A stretch of 64,000 nucleotides of DNA, from contig JBDZVA010000002.1 in assembly GCA_040255465.1 (NCBI GenBank), positions 310,001 to 374,000 of the forward strand, given 5' to 3'. The stretch is from UBA5793 sp040255465. GTDB lineage: Bacteria > Planctomycetota > Phycisphaerae > Phycisphaerales > UBA5793. This document shows, piece after piece, positions 1 to 7,889 of the stretch (position 1 is its first letter; each line of letters opens with the position of its first letter). The notes under the pieces are model-generated. The model was given only the letters and a program-made list of their open reading frames with translations. It made no database searches and was not told where the DNA came from. Position numbers and translations under genes: made by a program.

Positions 1-2
1 GC

Positions 3-704
3 CGCGAAAAGATCAAAGTGACCGAAGCGATTCGGACCGTGTCGGTCGAAGAAGCCAGATCACGCTGCGCCCTGGGGCAGTACGGTCCCGGGGCGAACGG
101 CCAGCCCGGTTATCGCGCCGGCAAGGGCGTCGCGTCAGACTCACTCACAGAGACTTTCGCTGCTATTCGATTCGACATCGACAATTGGCGCTGGTCCGGC
201 GTGCCCTTCTTTGTCCGAACCGGCAAGGCGATGGCTCGCAAACTCACGGAAGTGGTCCTGACGTTTCGCGAACCGCCCATCGATCTGTTCTCCTCGATTT
301 GCGAAGCCGAGTCTCCATGCGTCCAGCGGCCGCCGAACCGGCTGGTCATCAACATACAGCCGGACGAGGGCATCAGCCTGCGCTTCGAAGGCAAAGTGCC
401 CGGCGCCATGCGCATCGATTCGATCAAACTTGACTTTGACTACGTCGCGCGGTTCGGCGGGGAACCGATCGAGGCCTACGGCCCGCTCATTGTTGATGCG
501 ATGCGCGGCGACCAGACGCTCTTCAAGCACCGCGATGAGGTGGAAGGCGCATGGAGCGCCGTAATGCCCTTTCTTGATCCCCGCCTCCGCGGAGAAATCG
601 CTGGAAACTACCCACCCGGGTCATGGGGACCGAGAGAATCGGAAGATTTGCTGGCAAGATCGGGTTGTACATGGCATAATCCAAGCAACGAGGAAACGCG
701 CTGA
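3..704 (+). CDS. zwf: glucose-6-phosphate 1-dehydrogenase, 3' part (start outside window)
   Basis: The protein is C-terminal glucose-6-phosphate dehydrogenase, the NADP-linked cytosolic first step of the oxidative pentose phosphate pathway. The reading frame is open from base 3 with no start, so the N-terminal NADP-binding domain lies outside the window. Visible family features are the REKIKV...AIR segment, the LGQYGPG stretch, the RWSGVPFFVRTGKAM block near residues 57-72 of the visible part and the GDQTLFKHRDEVEGAW block near the end. The stop is 8 bases before pgl, the next enzyme of the pathway, so the two are almost certainly one operon. A bases-level terminator-like hairpin follows pgl. 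Identification is secure; only the 5' extent is unknown. Confidence 0.93.
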   Translation, partial: REKIKVTEAIRTVSVEEARSRCALGQYGPGANGQPGYRAGKGVASDSLTETFAAIRFDIDNWRWSGVPFFVRTGKAMARKLTEVVLTFREPPIDLFSSICEAESPCVQRPPNRLVINIQPDEGISLRFEGKVPGAMRIDSIKLDFDYVARFGGEPIEAYGPLIVDAMRGDQTLFKHRDEVEGAWSAVMPFLDPRLRGEIAGNYPPGSWGPRESEDLLARSGCTWHNPSNEETR

Positions 705-712
705 GCCCACGA

Positions 713-1507
713 ATGACGGACCTACGCCCGACATCCTACGAACTCTCCGAGCCGGTCGTCGCACCCAATCTGCCGGGCGAGGTCGTCGTGTGTGACTGCA
801 TTGAGGAACTCGTCGAGCGCATGTCCAGCGATCTGCTTGCCCACAGCCTCAATTGCTGGAGGGCGTTTGGCGATTTTCACATGGCCGTATCCGGCGGTTC
901 GACGCCGGCGCCGTTCTACCGCCATCTGATGATCGATCCGATATGCCGCGGAATTCCCTGGAAAAAGACGCATCTCTGGTGCGTCGATGAACGCCGCGTA
1001 TCCGTCACCGATGAGAAGAGCAACTGGCGGATGATCTCTGAGCATTTCGCCGATCATTCCGGCATCCCGCGCTCACAGCAGCATCCCATGGATGCGATTT
1101 CGGATCACGTCGAGCACGACTATGCCAAGGCACTGTGTTCGGCTCTGGAGTGGCGCGAGCGGGGGCAGGATCGACTGGACTACGTCCTGCTCGGCCTTGG
1201 CGCCGATGGACACACGGCCAGCCTCTTTCCCCACAGTCCGGCGCTCGTGGAAGAAAACCGGCTGATCCGCATCAACTCGGGTCCAACCGTCGTCCCGCCC
1301 GATCGTGTCACCATGACGCTGCCGCTCATCAATAGCGCCCGGTTCGTTGCCGTGATGGTGACGGGAGAAGGCAAACAGGACATTGTTCAGCGTCTTGCCG
1401 CGAATGGCCATGCGCCCGTCGAGGCGCTTCCCATCCGCGGGGTGCGCCCGGTAGGCGGAACGCTGTGCTGGTATCTTGATCGAGCCGCATGCACACCCCG
1501 CACCTGA
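713..1507 (+). CDS. pgl: 6-phosphogluconolactonase
   Basis: The 264-residue protein is a DevB/SOL-type 6-phosphogluconolactonase, which hydrolyses the lactone made by the preceding dehydrogenase. Family blocks are visible in order: the AVSGGSTP phosphate-binding loop near residue 58, the LWCVDERRV block near residue 85 and the GLGADGHTASLFP block near residues 160-172, which holds the catalytic His. The length is normal for the family (about 230-270). The ATG at 713 follows the zwf stop by 8 bases, implying coupled expression. Nothing unusual was seen. Confidence 0.93.
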   Translation: MTDLRPTSYELSEPVVAPNLPGEVVVCDCIEELVERMSSDLLAHSLNCWRAFGDFHMAVSGGSTPAPFYRHLMIDPICRGIPWKKTHLWCVDERRVSVTDEKSNWRMISEHFADHSGIPRSQQHPMDAISDHVEHDYAKALCSALEWRERGQDRLDYVLLGLGADGHTASLFPHSPALVEENRLIRINSGPTVVPPDRVTMTLPLINSARFVAVMVTGEGKQDIVQRLAANGHAPVEALPIRGVRPVGGTLCWYLDRAACTPRT

Positions 1508-1514
1508 CTTGAAC

Positions 1515-1531
1515 CCCCTCGCGCTGAGGGG
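1515..1531 (+). terminator. candidate terminator after zwf-pgl
   Basis: CCCCTC and GAGGGG form a 6-bp GC-rich stem with a 5-base loop, starting 7 bases after the pgl stop. The following bases (TATTCTT) are only weakly T-rich, so this may be an intrinsic terminator or just an mRNA 3'-end stabiliser. Confidence 0.4.
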
Positions 1532-1573
1532 TATTCTTGGGGAGTCAGCCGCGGTCAATCCCCGCTGACGGCT

Positions 1574-1647
1574 GCAGATGTAGCTCAATTGGATAGAGCT
1601 CCTGACTACGGATCAGGGGGTTGGGGGTTCGAATCCTCCCATCTGCA
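1574..1647 (+). tRNA. tRNA-Arg (ACG)
   Basis: The cloverleaf is complete. The acceptor stem is GCAGATG/CATCTGC, the D stem GCTC/GAGC, the anticodon stem CCTGA/TCAGG with loop CTACGGA (anticodon ACG), and the T stem GGGGG/CCTCC with loop TTCGAAT. The discriminator base is A at 1647. CCA is not encoded. A34 would be read as inosine, so the tRNA decodes CGU/CGC/CGA. Confidence 0.95.
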
Positions 1648-1970
1648 TTCACCTCTCGCTCGACCGGGTGGCCACCGGATCAACCGATGCCGACTCTCAC
1701 GGTTTCGCGACCGATCGGCGCCTTCTGGTGCTCACGGAATGGTGGATACCGAAAGGGCTGGGATCTGGCAGCACGGGGAGAGCCCCGATTCTGACCGGAA
1801 GTCTCGTTGCACCATTCCCTGCGACGGAATGATCCTCACCACTCACCCAATAGATGGGTGTGTCCGGGTAGATGGGTGTGTCCGGGTCCGCCAAATGAGA
1901 CAATCCCGTGGCCGCGGTTATACTCGTAACGCGTTTGATGGTCCCGCGTCTCTCAGCCGATGGTGTTTAC
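1648..1970. other. intergenic region without a convincing gene
   Basis: About 320 bases separate tRNA-Arg from the DinB-like gene. No open frame here has protein-like composition or a good ribosome binding site. The only structure seen is the 18-base tandem duplication listed separately. A promoter for the downstream DinB-TANGO2-fusion genes may lie here but no clear -35/-10 pair was found. Confidence 0.6.
1851..1886. repeat. two tandem copies of an 18-base unit
   Basis: The unit TAGATGGGTGTGTCCGGG occurs twice head to tail with no mismatch. A slippage duplication is the simplest explanation. It lies 85 bases upstream of the DinB-like start. Confidence 0.85.
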
Positions 1971-2546
1971 ATGACCGAGAAGCAGCCCTGTGCCACTCCG
2001 ACCGCCGCTCCGGACCACCCGGCTGACTCGGTCTGCGGCATCGCGCCCCTTCGCGAATTGCTCGACCAGGTCCGCTGTCTGCTTGAGACGTTGACCGACG
2101 CCCAATACGTCCAGTCGCCCGTTGGCTCATTCAAGAGCAGCGTCGGCGGACACATCCGTCACAGCCTCGATCACATCGGCGCGCTTCTCACCGGGTTCGA
2201 TTCCGGCGAGATCGACTACGAAGCCCGAGAACGCGGGACCAGCATCGAGACCGACCGGGCAGCAGCCCTCGACCTCATCCGCTCGCTCGACGCCCGTTTA
2301 GCCCAGCGGATCGAGGAATCTTCCACCCGACCGGTGCGGACGCTGCTCATGTTGCGCAGCGATTGCTCTCCAGTGGAGCTGAATTCCACATGCGGCCGCG
2401 AGACGGCGTTTGTGCTCAGCCACACGATCCACCACAATGCCATGGTTGCCGCCATGCTGAGCATCATGAACGTCGAGATGCCGAATCGATTCGGCTATGC
2501 ACCCGGCACAATCGCGCATCTTCAGCGCCAATCATGTGCACGGTGA
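1971..2546 (+). CDS. DinB-like four-helix metal-binding protein
   Basis: This 191-residue protein fits the DinB/DfsB superfamily, small four-helix bundles that bind a metal through three His residues; many act as thiol-dependent transferases, but the substrate here is unknown. The GGHIRHSLDH segment near residue 60 and the LSHTIHHNAMV segment near residue 150 supply the expected His ligands. The ATG at 1971 is preferred to upstream possibilities because protein-like sequence begins there. The 3' end overlaps the next gene's ATG by 13 bases, so the two are probably translated from one message. Another DinB-type gene lies at 16762, but the two are not close copies. Confidence 0.75.
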   Translation: MTEKQPCATPTAAPDHPADSVCGIAPLRELLDQVRCLLETLTDAQYVQSPVGSFKSSVGGHIRHSLDHIGALLTGFDSGEIDYEARERGTSIETDRAAALDLIRSLDARLAQRIEESSTRPVRTLLMLRSDCSPVELNSTCGRETAFVLSHTIHHNAMVAAMLSIMNVEMPNRFGYAPGTIAHLQRQSCAR

Positions 2547-3292
2547 CGATCATTCCGCTTGTCGGTCCAGACGGCAAGCGATTCGGCCTGCGACTGGCGA
2601 CCAACAGAGACGAATCCCGCCGTCGGCCGCCTGCTGAGCCTCCCCGCATTCGCGAACAGGGCGGCGTACGTTCAATCTGGCCGGTCGATCCTGCCGGGGG
2701 CGGCACGTGGGTCGGCGCCAACGAGGTTGGCCTGATCGCGACCCTGCTCAATCGCAATGACGGGTCGCCCAAACCGGCCCATCCAGCCGCGCGCAGTCGG
2801 GGGGAGATTATTCCGATGCTTCTTGAGCAGACCGATGCGGCTCAGGCAGCAAGGCTTATTGCCGAACTCAACCCCACCGAATTTCTTCCCTTCACGATTG
2901 TCCTCACCGATGGCGACACACTGATCCACGGTGCCGCCCAGGGCGAAAACATCCGGATCGTCAATCAGTCTCTCAGCAACAGACCCGTGATGTTCACCTC
3001 CTCAGGACTCGGCGATGCGCTGGTCGATCCGCCGCGCCGACAACTCTTCAACGACTGGTTCGGAGACGACTCGAAAGCCTGGCCACAGTTGCAGGATGGC
3101 TATCACGCCCATCGCTGGCCGCACGCGATGCACCTGAGTGTGTGCATGAGTCGCGAGGACGCCCGCACCGTGAGTTGCACGGTCATCGAGACGAGCGAGT
3201 CGGTCGCGCGACTGAGCTACTGGGGACAAGCGCCTGGCGAACCGGGAGATCCAGTGAGATGCGAACTCCCGTTACGAGGAGCCGTGCGCTGA
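2534..3292 (+). CDS. TANGO2/NRDE-family protein
   Basis: The 252-residue protein begins MCTVTI and has the TNRDES segment at residues 23-28, the hallmarks of the NRDE (TANGO2) family. The conserved Cys at position 2 is usual and suggests an N-terminal nucleophile-like fold. The biochemical role is not settled; the eukaryotic relative has been linked to haem and lipid handling. The start was set at the MCT methionine, which overlaps the DinB gene by 13 bases. The stop TGA overlaps the ATG of the next gene (TGATG), so three genes form a tight translational series. Confidence 0.85.
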   Translation: MCTVTIIPLVGPDGKRFGLRLATNRDESRRRPPAEPPRIREQGGVRSIWPVDPAGGGTWVGANEVGLIATLLNRNDGSPKPAHPAARSRGEIIPMLLEQTDAAQAARLIAELNPTEFLPFTIVLTDGDTLIHGAAQGENIRIVNQSLSNRPVMFTSSGLGDALVDPPRRQLFNDWFGDDSKAWPQLQDGYHAHRWPHAMHLSVCMSREDARTVSCTVIETSESVARLSYWGQAPGEPGDPVRCELPLRGAVR

Positions 3293-5895
3293 TGGCCGCC
3301 GCAGACCCGGGTACCGCCAGGCGAAAGTGGCGCTGGTGGCACTGGTGGCTGGTGCTGCTGGTGGCGTCGCAGTTCGTGCAGCTCTTCTGGCCCAGGCCGC
3401 CGCATCTGGCGTCGGATCAGAACAGTGTCGAAGTGGCCGAAGTTGACGGTGACCAGATCCACGCCAACAAGATGGTTCGATTCGCCTATCGCGATCAGGG
3501 GCAGGGTGAAGTCGTCGTACTCATCCACGGCAGTCCCGGTTCAGGCGACAATTTCCATCATTTGGCCCCGATGCTCAGCCAGCACTTCCGCGTGATCTCT
3601 GTCGATCTGCCCGGATTCGGCGCTTCGACGACGCTCATTCCCGATTACAGCCACGCAGCTCATGCCCGGTACGTGCTTGAACTGCTCGACCGGCTCGAGA
3701 TCGATCGGGCGCACTTCCTGGGCTACTCCATGGGCAGTGGGGTTGCCCTGCAGATTGCTCATCTGGCGCCGCAACGTGTCGACAGCCTCCTCTTCTATGG
3801 CGGCGTGGGTGTTGCGGAAGGCGAAGGCACCGGTGATCCGAGTTTTGAAAAGCTCAAGAACGTCATCGGCTACGGTCTGCTCGTGGTGGCGCCTGAGTTC
3901 ATTCCCCACTTTGGCCTGCTCGGACCCCGCGCCTCGCGACACGCCTTCGTGCGCAACTTTCTCGACTCCGACTTCAGACCGCTGCGCGGCATTCTCGAGA
4001 ACTGGAACGGGTCGCTGCTCATCCTGCAGGGGCGGCACGATCCGCTCGTCGCCGCCTGGGTGGCTGAATTACACCACGAGATCGTCGAGAAGAGCGAATT
4101 GGTCATGTTCGACGACTCGCACTTCATGGTCTTCAGCGACGCCAAGTCGCGCCAACTCGCCGACGAGATCATTCCCTTCGTCGAGAAGTGCTCCGAGCCC
4201 GGCTACATCCCGACACGACGCACGCTTGACTACACCGAGGATGAGCCCGAGAAGAAGCCGATGCTGCCCATCGATCTCAATCGCGACATGAGTCCGTGGA
4301 CCACCATGGGTGCGATCATCATCGGCACGTTCATCCTCGAAGACCCCACGTCGATTGGCGTCGGTCTGCTCATTCGTGATGGCCTGCTTGATCCATTCGT
4401 CGGTGTGCTCGCCACGTTTCTGGGTATCTTCATCGGTGACATCGGGCTCTACATGCTCGGCGCGGTGGCCGGCAAGCGAGCCCTGCGCTGGCGGCCCATC
4501 GCTCGCCGCCTGCCCGCCCATCACCTCGAAGCGCTGGGGCGATGGTTCGATCGCAACGGATGGTCAGCGGTGCTGGCCAGTCGCTTTCTGCCCGGTACGC
4601 GCTTCCCCCTCTACGTCGCTGCGGGGATCGTCGGCACGAAGCGGAGCCGCTTCGCTCTGTGGACCTTTCTGGCCGTTCTCATCTGGACACCCGTCATCAT
4701 TCTCATTGTGATCTTCTTCGGCGAAGGGGCCCGAAAGCCCTTTCAGATGTTGTTCGGCGACGGTTGGCTCTCCGTCATCGCCGCGATCATTCTGCTGCTG
4801 GTCGTGCTGCGGACCGTGGCGATGCTGACCAATCGCATCGGCCGCCAGCGGCTCATCGTGATGATCTCTCGAATCTGGCGATGGGAGTTCTGGCCCGTCA
4901 AGATCTTCTACCTGCCGCTTGTGCCGTGGGTGGGCTGGCAGGCGCTCAAGCATCGCAGCCTGATGGCGCCGACGGCTGCGAATCCCGGTATTCCGCACGG
5001 CGGCGTCGTCGGCGAATCCAAGTACGCCATTCTCAGCGCCCTTCCGGCGAGCCGCATTGTTCCCAGCGCGTTTCTGGCTGCCCGTGAGTCCGATCGCGTG
5101 GCCGCATTGCGCCGCGTCATGGAAGAGCGCGCCTGGGAGTTCCCTCTCGTGCTGAAGCCCGATGTCGGCGAGCGCGGACAGGGGCTCAAGCTCGTGCGCG
5201 ACTGGGCGCAGGCCCAGAGTTACTTTGAGAAGTTCACCGGCGATGTCCTCGTGCAGATGTATGACCCCGGCCCGTTCGAAGCGGGTGTGTTCTACTACAA
5301 GCTGCCCGGCGAGCCGCGCGGCCACATCTTCTCCATCACCGACAAGCAATTCCCCGTGCTCGTGGGCAACGGACGATCGACCTTTGAAGAACTGATTTGG
5401 GCCCATCCGCGATTCCGCATGCAGGCCTGGGTCTTTCTGCACCGCTATGACCAGCAGATCGATCGAGTGCTCGACGAGGGCGAGCAAATGCGCCTCGCCG
5501 TTTCGGGAAATCACTGCCAGGGCACGATGTTCCGCGAAGGCGGGCACCTGATGTCTCCACAACTTGAAGCAGCGGTCGACGAAGCAGCCCAAGCGTTCGA
5601 CGGCTACTACTTCGGCCGTTTCGATCTTCGCTACACCGATGTCGAGTCGTTCAAAGCGGGTCGCGACTTTCGTATTGTGGAACTCAACGGTGTGCTCTCC
5701 GAAGCCTCGAATATCTATGACCCGAAGCACTCGATTCTCTACGCCTATCGCACCCTCGCGCGGCAGTGGGCCCTGGCGTTTGAGATCGGCGCTCGCAACG
5801 CAGCCGCAGGCGCGCCCGTTACATCACTGACCACACTGATTCGCGTCCTGCGTTCGCACCGCGTAGACCGGCGCGTCGAGGCGCTGGCCGATTGA
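3292..5895 (+). CDS. alpha/beta hydrolase - DedA/VTT - ATP-grasp fusion protein
   Basis: This 867-residue protein joins three families. An N-terminal membrane segment (about 18-33) precedes an alpha/beta hydrolase (60-300) with HGSPG at 79-83, nucleophile elbow GYSMGSG (Ser146), Asp250 in GRHDPL and His277 in DSHFM, so the triad looks complete. Residues 335-515 are a DedA/VTT membrane domain with several hydrophobic segments and the RFLPGTRFPL motif at 431-440; DedA proteins move or flip lipids. Residues 530-840 resemble an uncharacterised ATP-grasp (carboxylate-amine ligase-like) family: WEFWP at 531, KPDVGERGQG at 622-631, FDLRY at 777 and ELNG at 797. The start ATG overlaps the TANGO2 stop, with GAGGA 11 bases upstream; an ATG at 3259 is an alternative. 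It converges with the OlsF-like gene 7 bases away. A role in amino-acid-lipid metabolism is inferred. Confidence 0.8.
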   Translation: MAAADPGTARRKWRWWHWWLVLLVASQFVQLFWPRPPHLASDQNSVEVAEVDGDQIHANKMVRFAYRDQGQGEVVVLIHGSPGSGDNFHHLAPMLSQHFRVISVDLPGFGASTTLIPDYSHAAHARYVLELLDRLEIDRAHFLGYSMGSGVALQIAHLAPQRVDSLLFYGGVGVAEGEGTGDPSFEKLKNVIGYGLLVVAPEFIPHFGLLGPRASRHAFVRNFLDSDFRPLRGILENWNGSLLILQGRHDPLVAAWVAELHHEIVEKSELVMFDDSHFMVFSDAKSRQLADEIIPFVEKCSEPGYIPTRRTLDYTEDEPEKKPMLPIDLNRDMSPWTTMGAIIIGTFILEDPTSIGVGLLIRDGLLDPFVGVLATFLGIFIGDIGLYMLGAVAGKRALRWRPIARRLPAHHLEALGRWFDRNGWSAVLASRFLPGTRFPLYVAAGIVGTKRSRFALWTFLAVLIWTPVIILIVIFFGEGARKPFQMLFGDGWLSVIAAIILLLVVLRTVAMLTNRIGRQRLIVMISRIWRWEFWPVKIFYLPLVPWVGWQALKHRSLMAPTAANPGIPHGGVVGESKYAILSALPASRIVPSAFLAARESDRVAALRRVMEERAWEFPLVLKPDVGERGQGLKLVRDWAQAQSYFEKFTGDVLVQMYDPGPFEAGVFYYKLPGEPRGHIFSITDKQFPVLVGNGRSTFEELIWAHPRFRMQAWVFLHRYDQQIDRVLDEGEQMRLAVSGNHCQGTMFREGGHLMSPQLEAAVDEAAQAFDGYYFGRFDLRYTDVESFKAGRDFRIVELNGVLSEASNIYDPKHSILYAYRTLARQWALAFEIGARNAAAGAPVTSLTTLIRVLRSHRVDRRVEALAD

Positions 5896-5902
5896 CATCG
5901 AC

Positions 5903-7795
5903 TCAGACCAGACTCTCCTGCGCCGCGAGATAGCGAGCCATCCCGTCGGTGCCCATGAACCGGCGCAACACCCGCCGATCGATCTTCAAAACGTCCACGA
6001 ACATCAATCCGTCGATGACGTTGCCAAACTGTGGATCGACATTGAATCCCAACAGTCGCGCGTTGAGGCCGAGATACTGTCGCAGCAGCACCGGCATCGG
6101 TTTGCCGTCCGATTCCAATTCGCGCACCAGTGAATCGACCTCGTCGAGATCATTCACAACGGTGCTCATGCGCTGCGTCTCCCATTCGCGCGGCGGCATC
6201 TGGCGGGGGGGGTTGCGCGGCTTGATGAAATCGCCCAGTTGCGGCAAGTACTTGTGCATGCGCAAAAACGCCATGAGCAGCAACCGCGACATCGTTGAAT
6301 ACTCCGCACTGATACTCACCGGACCGATCAGCCCCGAGTAGCGCGGGTTGCGAATCAGAAACTGTCCGATGCCCTTCCACAGCAGCATGAGTGGGGCCGT
6401 CGCCCGCTGCGCCTCGGGATGAATAAACGACCGACCCAGTTCGATGCACGGGTCGATCTGGTCAAGCAACTTGCGGCCGAATCGAAAGAGCGTATGGGTG
6501 TACAGGCCTTCGATGCCGCGCTCGGGGATGATCTTGTCGGTGAGTCCCATGCGGTACGAGCCCAGGATCCGTGAGCTTGCTCGATCCCAGACGAACAGGT
6601 GCAGGTAGTGCTGATCAAACTGGTCGAGATCGCTGCTCAGCCCCGTTCCTTCTCCGACGGCTCGAAACGCCAACTCGCGGAGGCGGCCGATCTCTTCCAT
6701 GCATCTGGGGATCGCCGAATATGGGGCGCAGTACACCCGCAATTGTTCCTGTGCAACCAGCTCGCATTCGGGGGCCAGGGTCGCGATCTCATCGACCATG
6801 GCCGCAGGCGGCACGGCTGCGACGATTGGAACCTGCTCCCTCGCAGTCGTCAAACTCGACGCCCGGATTGATGTCGGCCTTTCAGGCGCGTCCTTACGCA
6901 AAAGTTGCGTGCGCAGGCGCAGGTAGTCGGTGAGCGACACCGGGTCGCTGTGTCGCTTCATCTGCTCAAAGGGGATCACCTTTCCGATGCGCACGTTGAT
7001 CGGGCGGTGCCGATGGCGGAGCATTTCAGTTGGCAGCATGAGCGTGCGCAGGCGAGGATGCACCACGCCGGCGGCGTGAAACAGGTTGCTGTTGCGGCCT
7101 TCAAAGTAGATGGGCACGACCGGGGCGCCGGTCTTGAGAATGATCCGCGCGGTCGACTCGTTCCACTCCGGCTCGACGATCCGCCGCTGCCTGAGTTGGA
7201 ACGCCGCGACTTCGCCAGCGGGAAACGTGGCGAGCATGTGCCCGGCTTGCAGCCACCGCATCGCATCACGCATTGTGGCAAGGTTCCGCCGCACCGCCTC
7301 GCCGCCGCCGAACGGATCGACGAAGAAGTAGATCTCCCGCAGGTCGGGAATGATCGACATCATGTAGTTGCCGATCATCCGCGAATCAGGACGGATGCGC
7401 CGCATGATCGCCAGCATCGCCAGCCCGTCGATCCCGCCGATCGGATGGTTGCCGATGAGCACGACCGGCCCCGTCGCGGGGATGCGGCTCAGATCTCCGA
7501 GCGTGAAGTTGAGGCGGACTCCAAGCGCATCCAGCGTTCGATCACTGAAGTGTCGCTCGTCCGGCCGCGAGTGGATCTCTCGGTAGATCCGGTTCATCGC
7601 CCGAAAGCGAAGGGCTCGCTCGAGCGCCGGGCGGACGACGCGGACCAGCGGGCCGGCGTCATCGACCTTGAGGCGAAACGGGTTGAGGTCGGCGGGCGCG
7701 TGAGACACAATGATCCTTGCACCGGGCTGGGGGCGAGGCGTTGAATCTGCTCCCACCCGGGCAGCCTCGCTTGACTGAGGTAGTATAACCGGCAA
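5903..7795 (-). CDS. OlsF-like fusion: PlsC-type acyltransferase + OlsB-type GNAT acyltransferase
   Basis: The protein has about 630 residues and two acyltransferase modules. Residues 85-300 are a lysophospholipid acyltransferase domain; the motif NHPIGGID (116-123) is the His-Asp catalytic block in the HPxGGxD form of one LPLAT subgroup rather than the usual HX4D. Residues about 340-560 match the GNAT-like OlsB/hemolysin family, which N-acylates ornithine, with the GSYRMGL and CIELGRSFIHPEAQR-type segments. This order matches OlsF of Serratia, which performs both steps of ornithine lipid synthesis; that activity here is inferred. The apparent start is TTG at 7795; a GTG at 7756 is an alternative. 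It converges on the hydrolase-DedA-ATP-grasp gene. Confidence 0.8.
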   Translation of the reverse strand: MPVILPQSSEAARVGADSTPRPQPGARIIVSHAPADLNPFRLKVDDAGPLVRVVRPALERALRFRAMNRIYREIHSRPDERHFSDRTLDALGVRLNFTLGDLSRIPATGPVVLIGNHPIGGIDGLAMLAIMRRIRPDSRMIGNYMMSIIPDLREIYFFVDPFGGGEAVRRNLATMRDAMRWLQAGHMLATFPAGEVAAFQLRQRRIVEPEWNESTARIILKTGAPVVPIYFEGRNSNLFHAAGVVHPRLRTLMLPTEMLRHRHRPINVRIGKVIPFEQMKRHSDPVSLTDYLRLRTQLLRKDAPERPTSIRASSLTTAREQVPIVAAVPPAAMVDEIATLAPECELVAQEQLRVYCAPYSAIPRCMEEIGRLRELAFRAVGEGTGLSSDLDQFDQHYLHLFVWDRASSRILGSYRMGLTDKIIPERGIEGLYTHTLFRFGRKLLDQIDPCIELGRSFIHPEAQRATAPLMLLWKGIGQFLIRNPRYSGLIGPVSISAEYSTMSRLLLMAFLRMHKYLPQLGDFIKPRNPPRQMPPREWETQRMSTVVNDLDEVDSLVRELESDGKPMPVLLRQYLGLNARLLGFNVDPQFGNVIDGLMFVDVLKIDRRVLRRFMGTDGMARYLAAQESLV

Positions 7796-7889
7796 CTGTG
7801 CCGTTCATCCTTCCGCAACGTGCCCACTCTACCGTTTCGGAATTCTGACCCGCTGCTTTCCTGATTGAAACGAACCCAAGGAGAAACGC

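Noticed and set aside
1589..2026. Open frame beginning inside tRNA-Arg
   Set aside because: It starts within a tRNA, has unnatural composition and crosses the true start of the DinB gene.
4564..5730. 388-codon minus-strand frame inside the fusion gene
   Set aside because: It is antisense to the DedA and ATP-grasp domains; no motif or start site supports it.
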